64,000 bases of DNA from Bacillus sp. FJAT-27225. Its GTDB lineage: Bacteria > Bacillota > Bacilli > Bacillales > Cytobacillaceae. A program made the translations under genes and the position numbers. The stretch is taken from positions 310,001 through 374,000 of the forward strand of contig NZ_MAYU01000022.1 of the NCBI RefSeq assembly GCF_001685025.1, written 5' to 3'. The number at the start of each line of letters is the position of its first letter. Within the stretch, counting starts at the first letter, position 1. The notes beneath the pieces were generated by a model. That model worked only from the letters and a program-made list of their open reading frames with translations, made no database searches and was not told the DNA's origin. Positions 34,321-43,910 of the stretch are shown in pieces.

Positions 34321-34708
34321 GATAAATTCCAGCCCACTTGTTTTGTAGATTAATATCATGTTGTGTGGGTGAGATTTATCCAGTAAACCGCATTTCGTAG
34401 ATTAATCTCGTGGCGTCCGGGTGAGATTAATCCAGTAAACCTCATTTCGTAGATTAATCTCGTGCCACCCGGAGGAGATTTATCCAGTAAACCGCGTTTC
34501 GTAGATTAATCTCGTGGCGTCCGGGTGAGATTAATCCAGTAAACTTCATTTCGTAGATTAATCTCGTGCTGCCCGGAGGAGATTAATCCAGTAAACTTCA
34601 TTTCGTAGATTAATCTCGTGCCACCCGGAGGAGATTAATCCAGTAAATAACATGTCGTAGATTAATCTCGTACTGCTCAAGTTAGATTAATCTAGTAAAA
34701 TAATTAAC
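34321..34708. repeat. Array A: seven tandem 52-bp palindromic repeats
   Basis: Full copies start with GTAGATTAAT at 34345, 34397, 34449, 34501, 34553, 34605 and 34657, an exact 52-base period; a partial copy precedes at 34321. Each unit holds GATTAATCTC and GAGATTAATC as inverted arms around a GC-rich centre, then CCAGTAAAC and CTCATTTC. Two centre types occur: GTGGCGTCCGGGT in copies 2 and 4, and GTGCCACCCGGAG or GTGCTGCCCGGAG in copies 3, 5 and 6. There are no unique spacers, so this is not CRISPR. It occupies most of the 640-base gap between azlC and the enoyl-CoA hydratase gene. Confidence 0.95.
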
Positions 34709-34808
34709 CAAATTATTTGATGCCCTTAATATGGTAATTAATCCTGATAAAAATAAAAACAAGCCGTCCACCACTCGGCAGCCGGCCTCCAATCTATAAA
34801 TACTAGCC

Positions 34809-35585
34809 TTACTTCCCTTTAAAATTTGGCTTTCGCTTTTCACTGAAGGCAACAAGCGCTTCAACCCTGTCTTCTGTCGGAATCAACGCCTCATAGGCTT
34901 CGCGCTCAATCTTCAACCCCGTCTGCAAGTCGGTCTCCATGCCGTGCTTAATGGCAAGCTTTGCCTGCCTTAACGCAATCGGCCCGTTAGCCAAAAATCC
35001 CTCAGCGAATTCCAGGCTGGCCTCCATCACCTTGCCTTCCTCGGCAAGCCTCGTTAGAAGTCCATACTGGTCCGCTTCCCCGGCGGTCAACCGATGGGCG
35101 CCGAGGATGAGTTCAAGTGCCTTTGCCTGGCCAATCAGCCTTGGAAGACGCTGTGTCCCGCCAGCACCAGGGATAATCGCCAGGCTCGTCTCTGTCAATC
35201 CGAGCTGGATGCCCTCCTCGGCAATCCTGAAGTCGCATGCCAGTGCGAGTTCCATTCCACCGCCAAATGCAAACCCGTTGATGGCGGCAATCGTCGGCTG
35301 CGGCATCTCATCAACAAGATTAAAGACTTCACTTATTTTACTAACATTCCGCAATACTTGGTCGACAGTCAGCGTCTTTCTTTCCTTCAGGTCCGCTCCT
35401 ACGCTGAATGCCTTCTCCCCGGCCCCAGTGAAAATAACAACTCTGATTGTCTCATCACTACTAACCTCTTCAACTACTTCCTGAAGCCTCAGCAATGTTT
35501 CATAGTTGAAGGCATTCATAGCTTCTGGCCTATTGATGGTTATAATCGCAATATGGCCTTTTCTCTCCAACAAAATCAAATCCAA
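34809..35585 (-). CDS. Enoyl-CoA hydratase/isomerase family protein
   Basis: A 258-residue crotonase-fold enzyme, probably hydrating 2-enoyl-CoA in beta-oxidation. The oxyanion-hole segments are AFSVGADLKE and INGFAFGGGMELALACDF. The catalytic Glu region is ETSLAIIPGAGGTQRLPRLI, where the second Glu position reads Gly-Ala-Gly-Gly as in hydratases. The C-terminal AFSEKRKPNFKGK is typical. The start is set at TTG 35585 (MDLILLERKGHIAII), with GGGGG 10 bases upstream; the frame runs 32 codons further without homology. It follows lcfB on the same strand, so the two may share the FadR-controlled promoter. Confidence 0.88.
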   Translation of the reverse strand: MDLILLERKGHIAIITINRPEAMNAFNYETLLRLQEVVEEVSSDETIRVVIFTGAGEKAFSVGADLKERKTLTVDQVLRNVSKISEVFNLVDEMPQPTIAAINGFAFGGGMELALACDFRIAEEGIQLGLTETSLAIIPGAGGTQRLPRLIGQAKALELILGAHRLTAGEADQYGLLTRLAEEGKVMEASLEFAEGFLANGPIALRQAKLAIKHGMETDLQTGLKIEREAYEALIPTEDRVEALVAFSEKRKPNFKGK

Positions 35586-35613
35586 ACTTAAACAGCCCCC
35601 TTTATGCTCCAAT

Positions 35614-35640
35614 AGAAAGGGCAGGTCCATCTCCTGCCCT
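35614..35640 (-). terminator. Possible terminator or attenuator between lcfB and the enoyl-CoA hydratase gene
   Basis: AGGGCAGG-TCCATCT-CCTGCCCT is a perfect 8-bp stem; the minus strand continues TTTCTATTGG, a weak T tract, so read-through is likely. Confidence 0.5.
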
Positions 35641-35703
35641 CCGTATACCATATGTTCCTTCCAAACCGATTCTATAAACACTGGCTGGCAGATTTCCTAA
35701 CCG

Positions 35704-37281
35704 CTATTTATTTTTTGCAGCCTCCGCCACCTGAGACCGGAGCGCCCTGCGGAGTATCTTACCAGTCGTATTTTTAGGGAGTTCTTCAAGGAATTCAATT
35801 GTTTTTGGCACCTTGTATTTGGCAAGGTGGGCCGCACAGAAATCGCGTAGCTCCTCCGCCGTAAGCGCTGGACTCTTTGGTACAACATAAGCAACAACTG
35901 CCTCACCGAAATCGGGATCAGGCACACCGAGGACTGCGGCCTCGACTATCCCGGGATGATCGTAAAGGACCTCCTCGACCTCGCGCGGATACACATTGTA
36001 GCCGCCAACGATCACCATATCTTTTTTCCGGTCCACGATATAGAAATAGCCTTCCTCATCCATTCTGGCTAGGTCGCCTGTATAAAGCCAGCCATCCTTA
36101 ATGGTTGCGGCTGTTTCTTCCGGCATCTTATAGTAGCCCTTCATCACATTCGGCCCACGGACAATCAGCTCGCCAACCTGGCCTGGAGGCAGCTCTTCAC
36201 CTAACTCATTGACCACTTTATTCTCGACATTGACAATCGACGTGCCAATCGAACCTGGTTTCCGTTCCCTGTCGAGCGGATTGAAGCAGGTAACCGGTGA
36301 TGCTTCCGAAAGGCCATATCCTTCTGAAACCCTGACATTGAAGGTTTTTTCAAAATTGTACAGGAGGGCAACTGGCATGGATGCTCCGCCTGATACACAA
36401 AGACGCACATGTTTGAAGTCCTCGACATTTCCGCCCGCTCCGACAAATTGGAGGAGGAAATTGTACATCGTGGGTACTCCGGCAAAAATCGTCGCCTCGC
36501 ACTCCCGGGCCAAGTCAAATATTTCCTTAGGGCTGAAGCGAGGGGCAATCAGCATTGTCGCTCCTCTCATAAGCGGAGCGTTCAAAGCAACCGTCAGGCA
36601 AAACACATGGAACATCGGCAGCGCCGTGATAATGCGGTCGTTTTCATCCATTTTCAAATACGCTCCGGTATCAATCGCATTGCTGTAAAGATTCTTATGT
36701 GTCAGCATGGCCCCCTTCGGCTTGCCTGTTGTTCCAGACGTATAAAGAATGATTGCCGTATCATCTTCATCAAGTTCAGGTCCTATGTAATCAAGGCGGC
36801 CCGATGCGAGCACGTTTGTAAACGGTTTCATTTTTGAGTAAATGGATAGTTCCTCTGCTTTGATTCCCGCAGCTTCAGGCTGGTTGGAGTCACAAATAAT
36901 ATAATGTTCAATTGCAGGAAGCAGGTGATGGGACTTTTCAGCAACTGGCAAGAGCAAGTCGAGAGAAACGACAGCTTTTACATCCCCATTGGTCAAAATA
37001 TAGCTAATTTCATCTGCACTATAAAGCGGATTTACCGGAATAACCGTCGCACCCAGCCTGAGTGCGCCATAAAGGCTTATAACAAAATAAGGCGAGTTCC
37101 CAAGCAGAAGTGCGACATTGTCCCCTTGTTTAATCCCCAACTGCTCCAGGCCTGATGCAAATTTGGTAACAGCAGCATCCAGCTCGCCATAGGCAGTTGG
37201 GTTACCCATGAAATAATATGCTGGTTTAGCCGGTACCGCCCGAGCTGTCTCATGCAACTTTGCTGATAGATTCAACTCCAT
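35704..37281 (-). CDS. lcfB: LcfB, long-chain fatty-acid-CoA ligase
   Basis: A 525-residue AMP-forming ligase activating fatty acids to CoA esters. The P-loop motif is [16 protein letters not shown]. Further motifs are [15 protein letters not shown], the [20 protein letters not shown] motif, [20 protein letters not shown] and the C-terminal catalytic Lys in [15 protein letters not shown]. All are intact. A FadR operator lies 19-38 bases upstream of the start. Locus order (yhfN, lcfB, lplJ) follows B. subtilis. Confidence 0.95.
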   Translation of the reverse strand: MELNLSAKLHETARAVPAKPAYYFMGNPTAYGELDAAVTKFASGLEQLGIKQGDNVALLLGNSPYFVISLYGALRLGATVIPVNPLYSADEISYILTNGDVKAVVSLDLLLPVAEKSHHLLPAIEHYIICDSNQPEAAGIKAEELSIYSKMKPFTNVLASGRLDYIGPELDEDDTAIILYTSGTTGKPKGAMLTHKNLYSNAIDTGAYLKMDENDRIITALPMFHVFCLTVALNAPLMRGATMLIAPRFSPKEIFDLARECEATIFAGVPTMYNFLLQFVGAGGNVEDFKHVRLCVSGGASMPVALLYNFEKTFNVRVSEGYGLSEASPVTCFNPLDRERKPGSIGTSIVNVENKVVNELGEELPPGQVGELIVRGPNVMKGYYKMPEETAATIKDGWLYTGDLARMDEEGYFYIVDRKKDMVIVGGYNVYPREVEEVLYDHPGIVEAAVLGVPDPDFGEAVVAYVVPKSPALTAEELRDFCAAHLAKYKVPKTIEFLEELPKNTTGKILRRALRSQVAEAAKNK

Positions 37282-37299
37282 CTCCCCTTTGCAGGAGTA

Positions 37300-37319
37300 A
37301 TGAATGACTATTTATTCAC
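37300..37319 (-). promoter_or_regulatory. FadR operator of lcfB
   Basis: ATGAATGACTATTTATTCAC matches the Bacillus FadR consensus WTGAATGAMTANTNATTCAW at all but the last position. FadR represses lcfB in B. subtilis and is released by long-chain acyl-CoA. Confidence 0.85.
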
Positions 37320-37404
37320 TTCCCCTGTAAAATTTAAAATATTCTAAATACATTATAGATGCATAGGCAGGCCCCATCAAGTTTTACTCTTCCATTCTTC
37401 AAAC

Positions 37405-37438
37405 GCAAAAAGTTCCCGCCAGCAATTTGGCGGGAACT
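37405..37438 (-). terminator. Terminator of lplJ
   Basis: AGTTCCCGCC-AGCAATTT-GGCGGGAACT, perfect 10-bp stem, followed on the minus strand by TTTTTGCG. Confidence 0.9.
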
Positions 37439-37443
37439 CACTT

Positions 37444-38433
37444 TTAATATACAAGTCCTATAAATTCTTCTTTTGTAACGTTGCCAAAGTAGTGTTTGAT
37501 GTCAACATCCTGAAGGACCTTTTCAATTTCGGAACGCTCATACCGGATACCCTTTAATTTCTCTTCTATTTCACTCACATCGCCAACTCCAAAGAAGTCA
37601 CCATAAATCTTGCAGTCCTCAATCCGGCCTTTGTTCACTTCGAGTCTCAAATCAATCGATCCAACAGGGAAACGATGTGAACGCTGCAAATTAAACTTCG
37701 GCGATTTTCCATAATTCCAATCCCAATTCTGGTAGCGCTCCTCAGAAAGCTGATGGATTTTCTCCCAATCACTATCAGTCAGTTTATACTCCGGAATGGA
37801 TTCTGCTCCATCAAAAATATAGTTCAGTAGCAGGGAACGGAATTCATCCATGGTGATTTTCCTGTCGAGAAATTCGGAAATGTTTGCTACCCGGCTGCGG
37901 ATAGATTTAATTCCCTTTGATTCAATCTTTTCTTTCTTCACCTTCAGGGCAGAAACTACGGCATCGATTTCAGAATCAAGCATCAGTGTGCCGTGGCTGA
38001 ACATTCTGCCCCTGGTCGAAAACATTGCATTCCCGGAAATCTTGCGGCCCTCCACAACAATGTCATTCCTGCCGCTCAGTTCAGCATTTACACCAAGCCG
38101 ATGAAGCGCTGCGACAACAGGCTCGGTAAACTTCTTGAAATTATGGAAGCTCTCACCATCGTCCTTCGTAATAAAGCTGAAATTCAGGTTGCCAAGATCG
38201 TGATAGACCGCTCCCCCGCCGGAAAGCCTGCGGACAACATGAATTCCGTTTGCTTCCACATAATCCGTATTGATTTCTTCGACTGTATTTTGGTTTTTCC
38301 CAATGATGATGGATGGCCCATTTATGTAAAATAGCAAATAGGTCTCATTAATATCTAGGTTTTTCAAGGCATATTCTTCAATTGCCAAATTAATTCGGGG
38401 ATCGGTAATCCCCTTGTTATCAATAAATAACAT
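37444..38433 (-). CDS. lplJ: LplJ, lipoate-protein ligase
   Basis: A 329-residue ligase that scavenges lipoate and attaches it to GcvH and 2-oxoacid dehydrogenase E2 subunits. The N-terminal catalytic domain has SIIIGKNQNTVEEINTDYV, RRLSGGGAVYHDLGNLNFSF, the NDIVVEGRKISGNAMFSTRG block and SHGTLML. The C-terminal accessory domain (from about residue 250) is present, so it is an LplA-type full-length protein. The second ATG (38433, MLFIDNKGI) is chosen because GGAG lies 7 bases upstream. It starts 36 bases after the yhfI stop. Confidence 0.95.
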   Translation of the reverse strand: MLFIDNKGITDPRINLAIEEYALKNLDINETYLLFYINGPSIIIGKNQNTVEEINTDYVEANGIHVVRRLSGGGAVYHDLGNLNFSFITKDDGESFHNFKKFTEPVVAALHRLGVNAELSGRNDIVVEGRKISGNAMFSTRGRMFSHGTLMLDSEIDAVVSALKVKKEKIESKGIKSIRSRVANISEFLDRKITMDEFRSLLLNYIFDGAESIPEYKLTDSDWEKIHQLSEERYQNWDWNYGKSPKFNLQRSHRFPVGSIDLRLEVNKGRIEDCKIYGDFFGVGDVSEIEEKLKGIRYERSEIEKVLQDVDIKHYFGNVTKEEFIGLVY

Positions 38434-38469
38434 GTTCATTCTCCTTTTTTATGCCCGACAGCTGTTAAA

Positions 38470-39204
38470 TTAAATTTCCACAACCATGAATTCATGTGCC
38501 AGGCTGATTGGCCCGTCCCATTCTTCTGCAGCCTCGGCAACAAGGTTTTCAGGAGTTCCATAGTGAGGGAGATGCGTCAGAACCAGTCTCTTTACTTCGG
38601 CCCGGCGCGCTAAATTGCCGCAGTCCCTGCTATTCATATGGCCCGCACCTTTGCCTTCCTGATTTGAATAAAAATTGCATTCAGACAGCAGTACATCTGT
38701 ATTCTTTGCAAAATCGATAAACTCCTCTTTAAAGGAGGTATCAGCTGTATAGACAAAGGATTTTCCGCCTGCTTCAAACCTCATTGCGTAGCACGGGACC
38801 GGATGTTCAGTTTTAAGAAACGACACTTTAAAAGGCCCGACCTCAAGGGGCTTCCCTGGGTCATAGGCAATGCCTTTCGTCTTATCATCATGGGTCAGCT
38901 TGGCGAATTCAGCCTGGTCCTCCCTATGTGCGTAAATGGGCAGTACCGGAAGCTTTCCAACGAGGAAGCTTTGAATCAGCCTTGCATGGTAGAGAACCCC
39001 AATATCTGCAATATGGTCAGGATGATAATGCGACAGAATCACCGCATCAAGTTCTTCCAGCTTCACCACATGCTGCATTTTGGCAAGGACACCGCTGCCG
39101 CAGTCTATTAACAGCTTGAAGCCGTCGTGCTCCAATAGATAACCAGAGCTTGCCCCATCCTTTTTAGGATATCCGCCCCAAAAACCGATAACCGTCAGTT
39201 TCAT
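38470..39204 (-). CDS. yhfI: YhfI, MBL-fold metallohydrolase
   Basis: A 244-residue cytoplasmic metallo-beta-lactamase-fold protein. The zinc motif is SHYHPDHIAD (about residues 57-66), with further ligands in KTEHPVPCYAM, VYTADTSFKEEF and LTHLPHYGTPE. The fold resembles RNase Z and cyclic phosphodiesterases, but the substrate is unknown. ATG is preceded by AGAGGTGG. Together with lplJ it repeats the B. subtilis yhfI-lplJ order. Confidence 0.9.
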   Translation of the reverse strand: MKLTVIGFWGGYPKKDGASSGYLLEHDGFKLLIDCGSGVLAKMQHVVKLEELDAVILSHYHPDHIADIGVLYHARLIQSFLVGKLPVLPIYAHREDQAEFAKLTHDDKTKGIAYDPGKPLEVGPFKVSFLKTEHPVPCYAMRFEAGGKSFVYTADTSFKEEFIDFAKNTDVLLSECNFYSNQEGKGAGHMNSRDCGNLARRAEVKRLVLTHLPHYGTPENLVAEAAEEWDGPISLAHEFMVVEI

Positions 39205-39307
39205 TTGTTTCCACCTCTTTTGAATAGGATTCCCTTAGTATTTACTATACTGAAAAAGACAATCTTTTAACAGCGAATGTCCCCCGTTCGTCCAACACTA
39301 ATTTAAC

Positions 39308-39341
39308 AAAAAAAGCACCCGTGCCGATTTGGCGCGGATGC
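39308..39341 (-). terminator. Terminator of hemY
   Basis: GCACCCGTGCC-GATTT-GGCGCGGATGC hairpin, 11 positions with one mismatch and one wobble, followed on the minus strand by a T-run. Confidence 0.8.
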
Positions 39342-39347
39342 CAGCAT

Positions 39348-40775
39348 TTAGTTTTCAAATCCTAAAAAGTTCAACACAGACTTCACTGCTGCTTCACCCT
39401 GGTCAATACAATCCGGAAGCCCGACACCTTCATAGGATGCCCCGGCCAAATATACACCTGGCAGCTCTGCTGCCATTGATTGCTTCAGCATTTCCAGCCG
39501 CTGTTTGTGGCCTACCGTATATTGCGGCATTGAATCCTTCCATCGTGAGATAATCACAAACTCGGGTTTCTCAGTGATGTTCATTGACTTTTTCAAGTCT
39601 TCCAGAACGATCTCGGTGATTTTATCATCGGATAAATCAACAACTGTATCATCCCCGGCCCTGCCGACATAGCAGCGAAGGAGTGCTTTCCCGGGTGGTG
39701 CGGAATGGGCCCATTTTTTGTGAGTCCACGTACAGGCTGTAATTGTGTAATCCGCATTCCTCGAAACAAGAAAACCGGTTCCGTTGAGACTTTCCTTTAT
39801 CGCGCTTTCGGGAAAGACAAGAGCCACTGTAGCAACAGATGTAGCCGGCATGCTCTTTAATGGCTCGAAGAAGCTGAAAGCGGAAAAAACCGACTGGGCT
39901 ACATGATGCGGAACCGCCGAAATAATACAGTCTGCAATCAGAGGTTCCCCGTTAAAGAGATTCACCTCATAATAGCCATCTTCCTTTACGACACTCTTGA
40001 TTTTGTGCCCTTTCAGCACCGTTTTTGGATCGAGCTTTGATTCAATCGCATCAGCAAATGACTGAAAACCGGTACGGAAAGCAAGGAAGGCTCCGCCTTT
40101 GGAAGGGGTGCCAGGCTGACTGGACAGCGGCTTCGGTGCTGGAGTTGTTTTTTTCATCCCAACAATGAGGCTCCGATGTTTTTGTTCCACTTCGTAGAAT
40201 TGCGGGAATGTCGACATTAGGCTCAGTTGATAAATATCTCCTGCATAAATCCCGGACAATAGCGGCTCAATCAGATTTTCAACGACTTCCGGCCCCAGCC
40301 GCCTTTTGAAAAACTTGCCGAGTGATTGATCTTGTCCCTCAGGCGACTTTGGCAAAATAAAATCGGCAGCGGCCCTCATTTTCCCTGGAACCGAAAACAA
40401 ACCTGTTGTAAGAAAAGGTGCAATTTGCGTTGGGATTCCCATTATGGAGCCCCCAGGCATCGGGTGGAGCTTTTCATTTACGAGCACATAGGATTGTCCC
40501 GTGGAATTGCTGACAAGCTTATCGTCCATCCCGACTTCCGCTGCAAGCCGGGACATACTCTTTTTCCGCGCCAGAAACGAGTCAGGGCCTCGTTCAATCA
40601 CAAATCCATCCCGTACAACAGTCTGCATTTTTCCGCCGAGGCGATGAGAAGCCTCAATAAGCAGCACTTCCAAAGGGAGGTTCCGCTCACGAACCATTTT
40701 CTGAAGGTAGTAAGCAGCCGTTAGACCTGCGATTCCACCACCCATGATAATAACTCGTTTATTTCCTTGCTCCAC
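39348..40775 (-). CDS. hemY: HemY, coproporphyrinogen III/protoporphyrinogen oxidase
   Basis: A 475-residue FAD enzyme, which in Gram-positive bacteria makes coproporphyrin III in the coproporphyrin-dependent heme pathway. The dinucleotide-binding motif is IMGGGIAGLTAAYYLQ at residues 10-25, followed by EASHRLGGKMQTV. The C-terminal FAD motif is LAGASYEGVGLPDCIDQGEA. GTG start with GAGG 8 bases upstream. It follows hemH after 24 bases and ends at a terminator. Confidence 0.95.
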   Translation of the reverse strand: MEQGNKRVIIMGGGIAGLTAAYYLQKMVRERNLPLEVLLIEASHRLGGKMQTVVRDGFVIERGPDSFLARKKSMSRLAAEVGMDDKLVSNSTGQSYVLVNEKLHPMPGGSIMGIPTQIAPFLTTGLFSVPGKMRAAADFILPKSPEGQDQSLGKFFKRRLGPEVVENLIEPLLSGIYAGDIYQLSLMSTFPQFYEVEQKHRSLIVGMKKTTPAPKPLSSQPGTPSKGGAFLAFRTGFQSFADAIESKLDPKTVLKGHKIKSVVKEDGYYEVNLFNGEPLIADCIISAVPHHVAQSVFSAFSFFEPLKSMPATSVATVALVFPESAIKESLNGTGFLVSRNADYTITACTWTHKKWAHSAPPGKALLRCYVGRAGDDTVVDLSDDKITEIVLEDLKKSMNITEKPEFVIISRWKDSMPQYTVGHKQRLEMLKQSMAAELPGVYLAGASYEGVGLPDCIDQGEAAVKSVLNFLGFEN

Positions 40776-40799
40776 ATCTATCGCCTCATTTATTGAATC

Positions 40800-41735
40800 T
40801 TATTGGCCGTTCAGCTTTTTCAAAATTACATCCGCTAACGCATCAAGAAATCGCGGATGGCTGTTTGGCATGTCCGGTCGATAATAGGCAGCGCCTACCT
40901 CGTCACAGACCACTTTGCATTCGTAATCGTTATCATATAGAACTTCCAGGTGCTCCGCCACGAAACCGGCAGGCACGTAGACAAACGTTTTATAGCCATG
41001 CTCGGCATGCAGGTCCCTTGTCAGGTCCTGGACATCCGGCCCAAGCCATGGCTCAGGCGTCTGGCCGGCACTTTGCCAGCCTACCGCATAATGTTGTATA
41101 CCCGCTTCGCTGGCAATTAAATCAGCCGTTTCCTTCAGTTGGTCTGGATATGGATCGCCAACCTGGAGGATTTTTTCCGGAAGGCTGTGAGCTGAAACAA
41201 TAAGGATAGCATTGTCACGTTCTTCTGCAGGCATTTGAGCAAATGTGTTCTTCACTTGGTCTGCCCAGTAGGAAATGAACTTCGGTTCTTTGTACCAACT
41301 TTCTACAGAAACGATGGATGGGCCGCCGAGCTTTTCAGCTTCATCCTTTGCCCTGCCGTTGTAGGATTTTACACTAAACGTTGAGAAGTGCGGCGCAAGC
41401 ACGATGCTTACCGCCTCTTCGATCCCATCTTCATGCATTTGCTTAACAGCATCTTCAATAAACGGATCAATATGCTTAAGCCCAAGATACATCTTGAACT
41501 CGATCTCATCCTGAATTTCATTTAAGCGCTTTTCGATGCCTTGTGCCTGCTTTTCGGTGATGTCAGCTAGCGGGGAGATGCCGCCAATTGCCTCATACCT
41601 GCTTCTTAAATCCTCCAGCATCTCTTCGGATGGTTTCCTGCCGTGGCGGATATGCGTATAGTACCGTTCAAGGTCATCCAATGTATGAGGAGTTCCGTAG
41701 GCCATTACCAGCAAGCCCATTTTCTTTATTGCCAT
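40800..41735 (-). CDS. hemH: HemH, coproporphyrin III ferrochelatase
   Basis: An enzyme of about 311 residues that inserts iron into coproporphyrin III (CpfC role in Firmicutes). The visible features are [20 protein letters not shown] at the N-terminus, [14 protein letters not shown], the catalytic His in [10 protein letters not shown] and the later [20 protein letters not shown] with the active-site Glu. The start at 41735 (MAIKKMGLL) follows AGAGGTG; the frame extends three codons more. It is separated from hemE by 330 bases, unlike the tight hemEHY operon of B. subtilis. Confidence 0.95.
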   Translation of the reverse strand: MAIKKMGLLVMAYGTPHTLDDLERYYTHIRHGRKPSEEMLEDLRSRYEAIGGISPLADITEKQAQGIEKRLNEIQDEIEFKMYLGLKHIDPFIEDAVKQMHEDGIEEAVSIVLAPHFSTFSVKSYNGRAKDEAEKLGGPSIVSVESWYKEPKFISYWADQVKNTFAQMPAEERDNAILIVSAHSLPEKILQVGDPYPDQLKETADLIASEAGIQHYAVGWQSAGQTPEPWLGPDVQDLTRDLHAEHGYKTFVYVPAGFVAEHLEVLYDNDYECKVVCDEVGAAYYRPDMPNSHPRFLDALADVILKKLNGQ

Positions 41736-41803
41736 TTTCCACACCTCTTTAATCTCCCGGACCGGCCGGGCATTTTTCTACTGTAAGTGTTTTCAACCTC
41801 AAT

Positions 41804-41825
41804 AGGCAGGGATTTCTCCCTGCCG
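41804..41825 (-). other. Hairpin in the hemE-hemH gap
   Basis: GGCAGGGA-TTTC-TCCCTGCC is a perfect 8-bp stem. The minus strand continues TATTGAGG without a T-run, so it may be an mRNA-processing or stabilising structure rather than a terminator. Confidence 0.5.
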
Positions 41826-41849
41826 ATGCGAGTTTAACTTAACCCTTTA

Positions 41850-42040
41850 ATGGGGCCGGCCCTTGGCGGCGGTTCAGTTTCGGCTCCTAGCCTCTCGAGG
41901 TCACGGTCTGACCGTCCGCAGAAGTCAAAAAACGACTTCTTTGCCGGCTTTTGGAGCGCTGGTCGAGGCTGTACAGTCGCCTGTACTTTTCGGGAAACCC
42001 CCGTTTCGGGAAGGCTCTCTTTATTTTGCCAAATAATCAG
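41850..42040. repeat. Dispersed element (GCTCCTAGCC-CTCGAGGTC type) inserted in the hem cluster
   Basis: The stretch CGGCTCCTAGCCTCTCGAGG, then TCACGGTCTGACCGTCCGCA, then AAGTC-AAAAAA-CGACTT, GAGCGCTGGTCGAGGCTGTA and CAGTCGCC follows the plan of interspersed repeats I recall in many Bacillaceae (CTCCAGCGCCTAG...CTCGAGGTC...GTCGGGGCTGA...GGCGCTT). Internal pairs include GGTC-TGACC and AAGTCG-like arms. A CGGG-AAACCCC-GTTTCGGG duplication follows. No open frame of interest is present. Confidence 0.6.
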
Positions 42041-42066
42041 TCTCTATACCACTATTTAAACTCAGC

Positions 42067-43110
42067 TTAGCGGCTTAACTTTGATGCTGAATATTCATGT
42101 ACAAAGGAAGTCAGCCTTTTTAGCACTTCTGGATTGACGGACGGGAATACTCCATGGCCAAGGTTGAAAATATAGCCTGGCTGTGCCATGCCCTGGTCAA
42201 GAATCGCTTTTGTGCGTTCCTCAATGACTTCCCATGGAGCAAGGAGGATTGCTGGGTCAAGGTTGCCCTGGACAGTCTTGGTGATGCCCATTGCCCTCGC
42301 TTCGCTGATTGGCAGTCTCCAGTCAAGGCCGACTACATCCACAGGCAGATCGTGCCACTCCTTGGCAAGATGGCTTGCCCCAACACCGAACATGATCAGC
42401 GGCACATTTTCCTCACGAAGCTCGGAGAAAATCCTGTTCATAACAGGCTTGATAAAATAACGGTAATCTTCAACATTCAATGCGCCAACCCATGAGTCAA
42501 AAATCTGGATTGCCCGTGCGCCCGCTTTAATTTGTGCCTTAACATACGTAATCGTAGTGTCTGCAAGCTTATCCATGAGCGCGAACCATGCTTTTGGTTC
42601 GGCATACATAAACGACTTAGTTTTGTTGTAATTTTTTGAAGGGCCTCCTTCAATCATATAGCTTGCCAGTGTGAACGGAGCACCTGAGAAGCCGATCAAC
42701 GGGACGGATAGCTGTTCTTCAGTCAGAAGCTTGATTGTTTCAATGACATACGGTACATCCTCTTCAGGATTAAGCTCGCCAAGCTTCTCAACATCGGCAA
42801 GCGAAGTAATTGGGTTAGAAATGACAGGGCCGATTCCGGACTGAATTTCAACATCCACACCTAGTGCAGGAAGCGGTGTCATAATATCTTTATAAAGAAT
42901 GGCGGCATCCACATTGTACTGTTCAACCGGAAGCCTGGTCACGTATGCACACAATTCTGGCTGGTGGGTGATTTCAAACAGGGAATACTTTTCCTTGATT
43001 GCCCTGTACTCAGGCTGCGAACGGCCGGCCTGGCGCATATACCATACAGGAACATGGTCCGTTTTTTCACCTCTTGCTGCTTTTAGGAATGTTTCGTTGA
43101 TCTCTCTCAA
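42067..43110 (-). CDS. hemE: HemE, uroporphyrinogen decarboxylase
   Basis: A 347-residue cytoplasmic enzyme that decarboxylates uroporphyrinogen III to coproporphyrinogen III. The N-terminal signature [20 protein letters not shown] holds the substrate-binding Arg residues. [20 protein letters not shown], the [18 protein letters not shown] block, [10 protein letters not shown] and the C-terminal [16 protein letters not shown] are all present. TTG start with AAAGGTGG 8 bases upstream. It is the first gene of the hem cluster on this strand. Confidence 0.96.
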   Translation of the reverse strand: MREINETFLKAARGEKTDHVPVWYMRQAGRSQPEYRAIKEKYSLFEITHQPELCAYVTRLPVEQYNVDAAILYKDIMTPLPALGVDVEIQSGIGPVISNPITSLADVEKLGELNPEEDVPYVIETIKLLTEEQLSVPLIGFSGAPFTLASYMIEGGPSKNYNKTKSFMYAEPKAWFALMDKLADTTITYVKAQIKAGARAIQIFDSWVGALNVEDYRYFIKPVMNRIFSELREENVPLIMFGVGASHLAKEWHDLPVDVVGLDWRLPISEARAMGITKTVQGNLDPAILLAPWEVIEERTKAILDQGMAQPGYIFNLGHGVFPSVNPEVLKRLTSFVHEYSASKLSR

Positions 43111-43346
43111 TTAAAGTACCACCTTTCACGACATATCTCTCAATATTGTAATATAATCATGCTAAAAATAGAAATTATCCAATTTCGTAGCTGTTTTCAC
43201 TATATCTATAAAAGGTATGTGTGCATAGAGAACTCGCTCATCTGTCAAAAAAAAGTCGTTTTTGAGTTTGCAGGTCTGTAATATTCGGGAAACCTATAAG
43301 GGAGATCTAGTCCGTATCCAACTTTACTAGAAAAGGAGAGATTTGA

Positions 43347-43835
43347 TTGAACATTTATATCACCACTGGAACGTATGAGTTTCTTGAAAAGCTTTCAGAA
43401 AAGTATGCCAGTGACAATATGGTTCTAATGTCCGGCGAAGAAGGTGCAGCACTGCTTCATGAGACTGTTGGAAAAACAGTCTTCAATTCTGCCAGAAAAT
43501 ATGAAGTGCTTGAATCAGTTGGAAAAATTGAAGGCGAGGGCCTTGTCATCATGAATAATATCCCCGTCACCGACGAAGGCAGGCCCGTCTTTGAATACCG
43601 CTTTAAAAACCGGGCCGGAAAGATCGAGAACACGAAAGGCTTTAAAGCGCTACGGGTCCTCCGCCCGCTCGGTTCCAACACATATGTGATTTTAACCGTC
43701 TGGGAAGATGAAATAGCTTTCCACCGCTGGAAGGAATCCGAAGAATTCAGCCAGGGGCACGGAAATGGCGGTTCAGGCAAGGCATCTACTATTTTCTCCG
43801 GCCAGTCCTATGTTTCCAGGTATACGATTTCATAG
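43347..43835 (+). CDS. hmoB: HmoB (YhgC), heme-degrading monooxygenase
   Basis: A 162-residue two-part protein: a beta-rich N-terminal part and a C-terminal antibiotic-biosynthesis-monooxygenase (ferredoxin-like) domain from about residue 65. The active-site block is LRPLGSNTYVILTVWEDEIA with FHRWKESEEF, which carries the Trp and His expected of IsdG-type heme monooxygenases. It cleaves heme to release iron. TTG start after AAAGGAGAG. It is divergent from hemE, as yhgC is in B. subtilis, placing heme synthesis and turnover side by side. Confidence 0.9.
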   Translation: MNIYITTGTYEFLEKLSEKYASDNMVLMSGEEGAALLHETVGKTVFNSARKYEVLESVGKIEGEGLVIMNNIPVTDEGRPVFEYRFKNRAGKIENTKGFKALRVLRPLGSNTYVILTVWEDEIAFHRWKESEEFSQGHGNGGSGKASTIFSGQSYVSRYTIS

Positions 43836-43910
43836 TCTTAAAGAGAGCAGGCGAAGGTCTGCTCTCTTTGCTGTAAAAAAGTACTGCTTAACTAGTCCAA
43901 AACCTGCTTC

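Noticed and set aside
34321-34708. CRISPR array
   Set aside because: The whole 52-base unit repeats; there are no unique spacers, no cas genes, and the unit is internally palindromic.
34939-35484. 181-codon plus-strand frame inside the enoyl-CoA hydratase gene
   Set aside because: Antisense shadow of a clear crotonase; composition reflects complementary codons.
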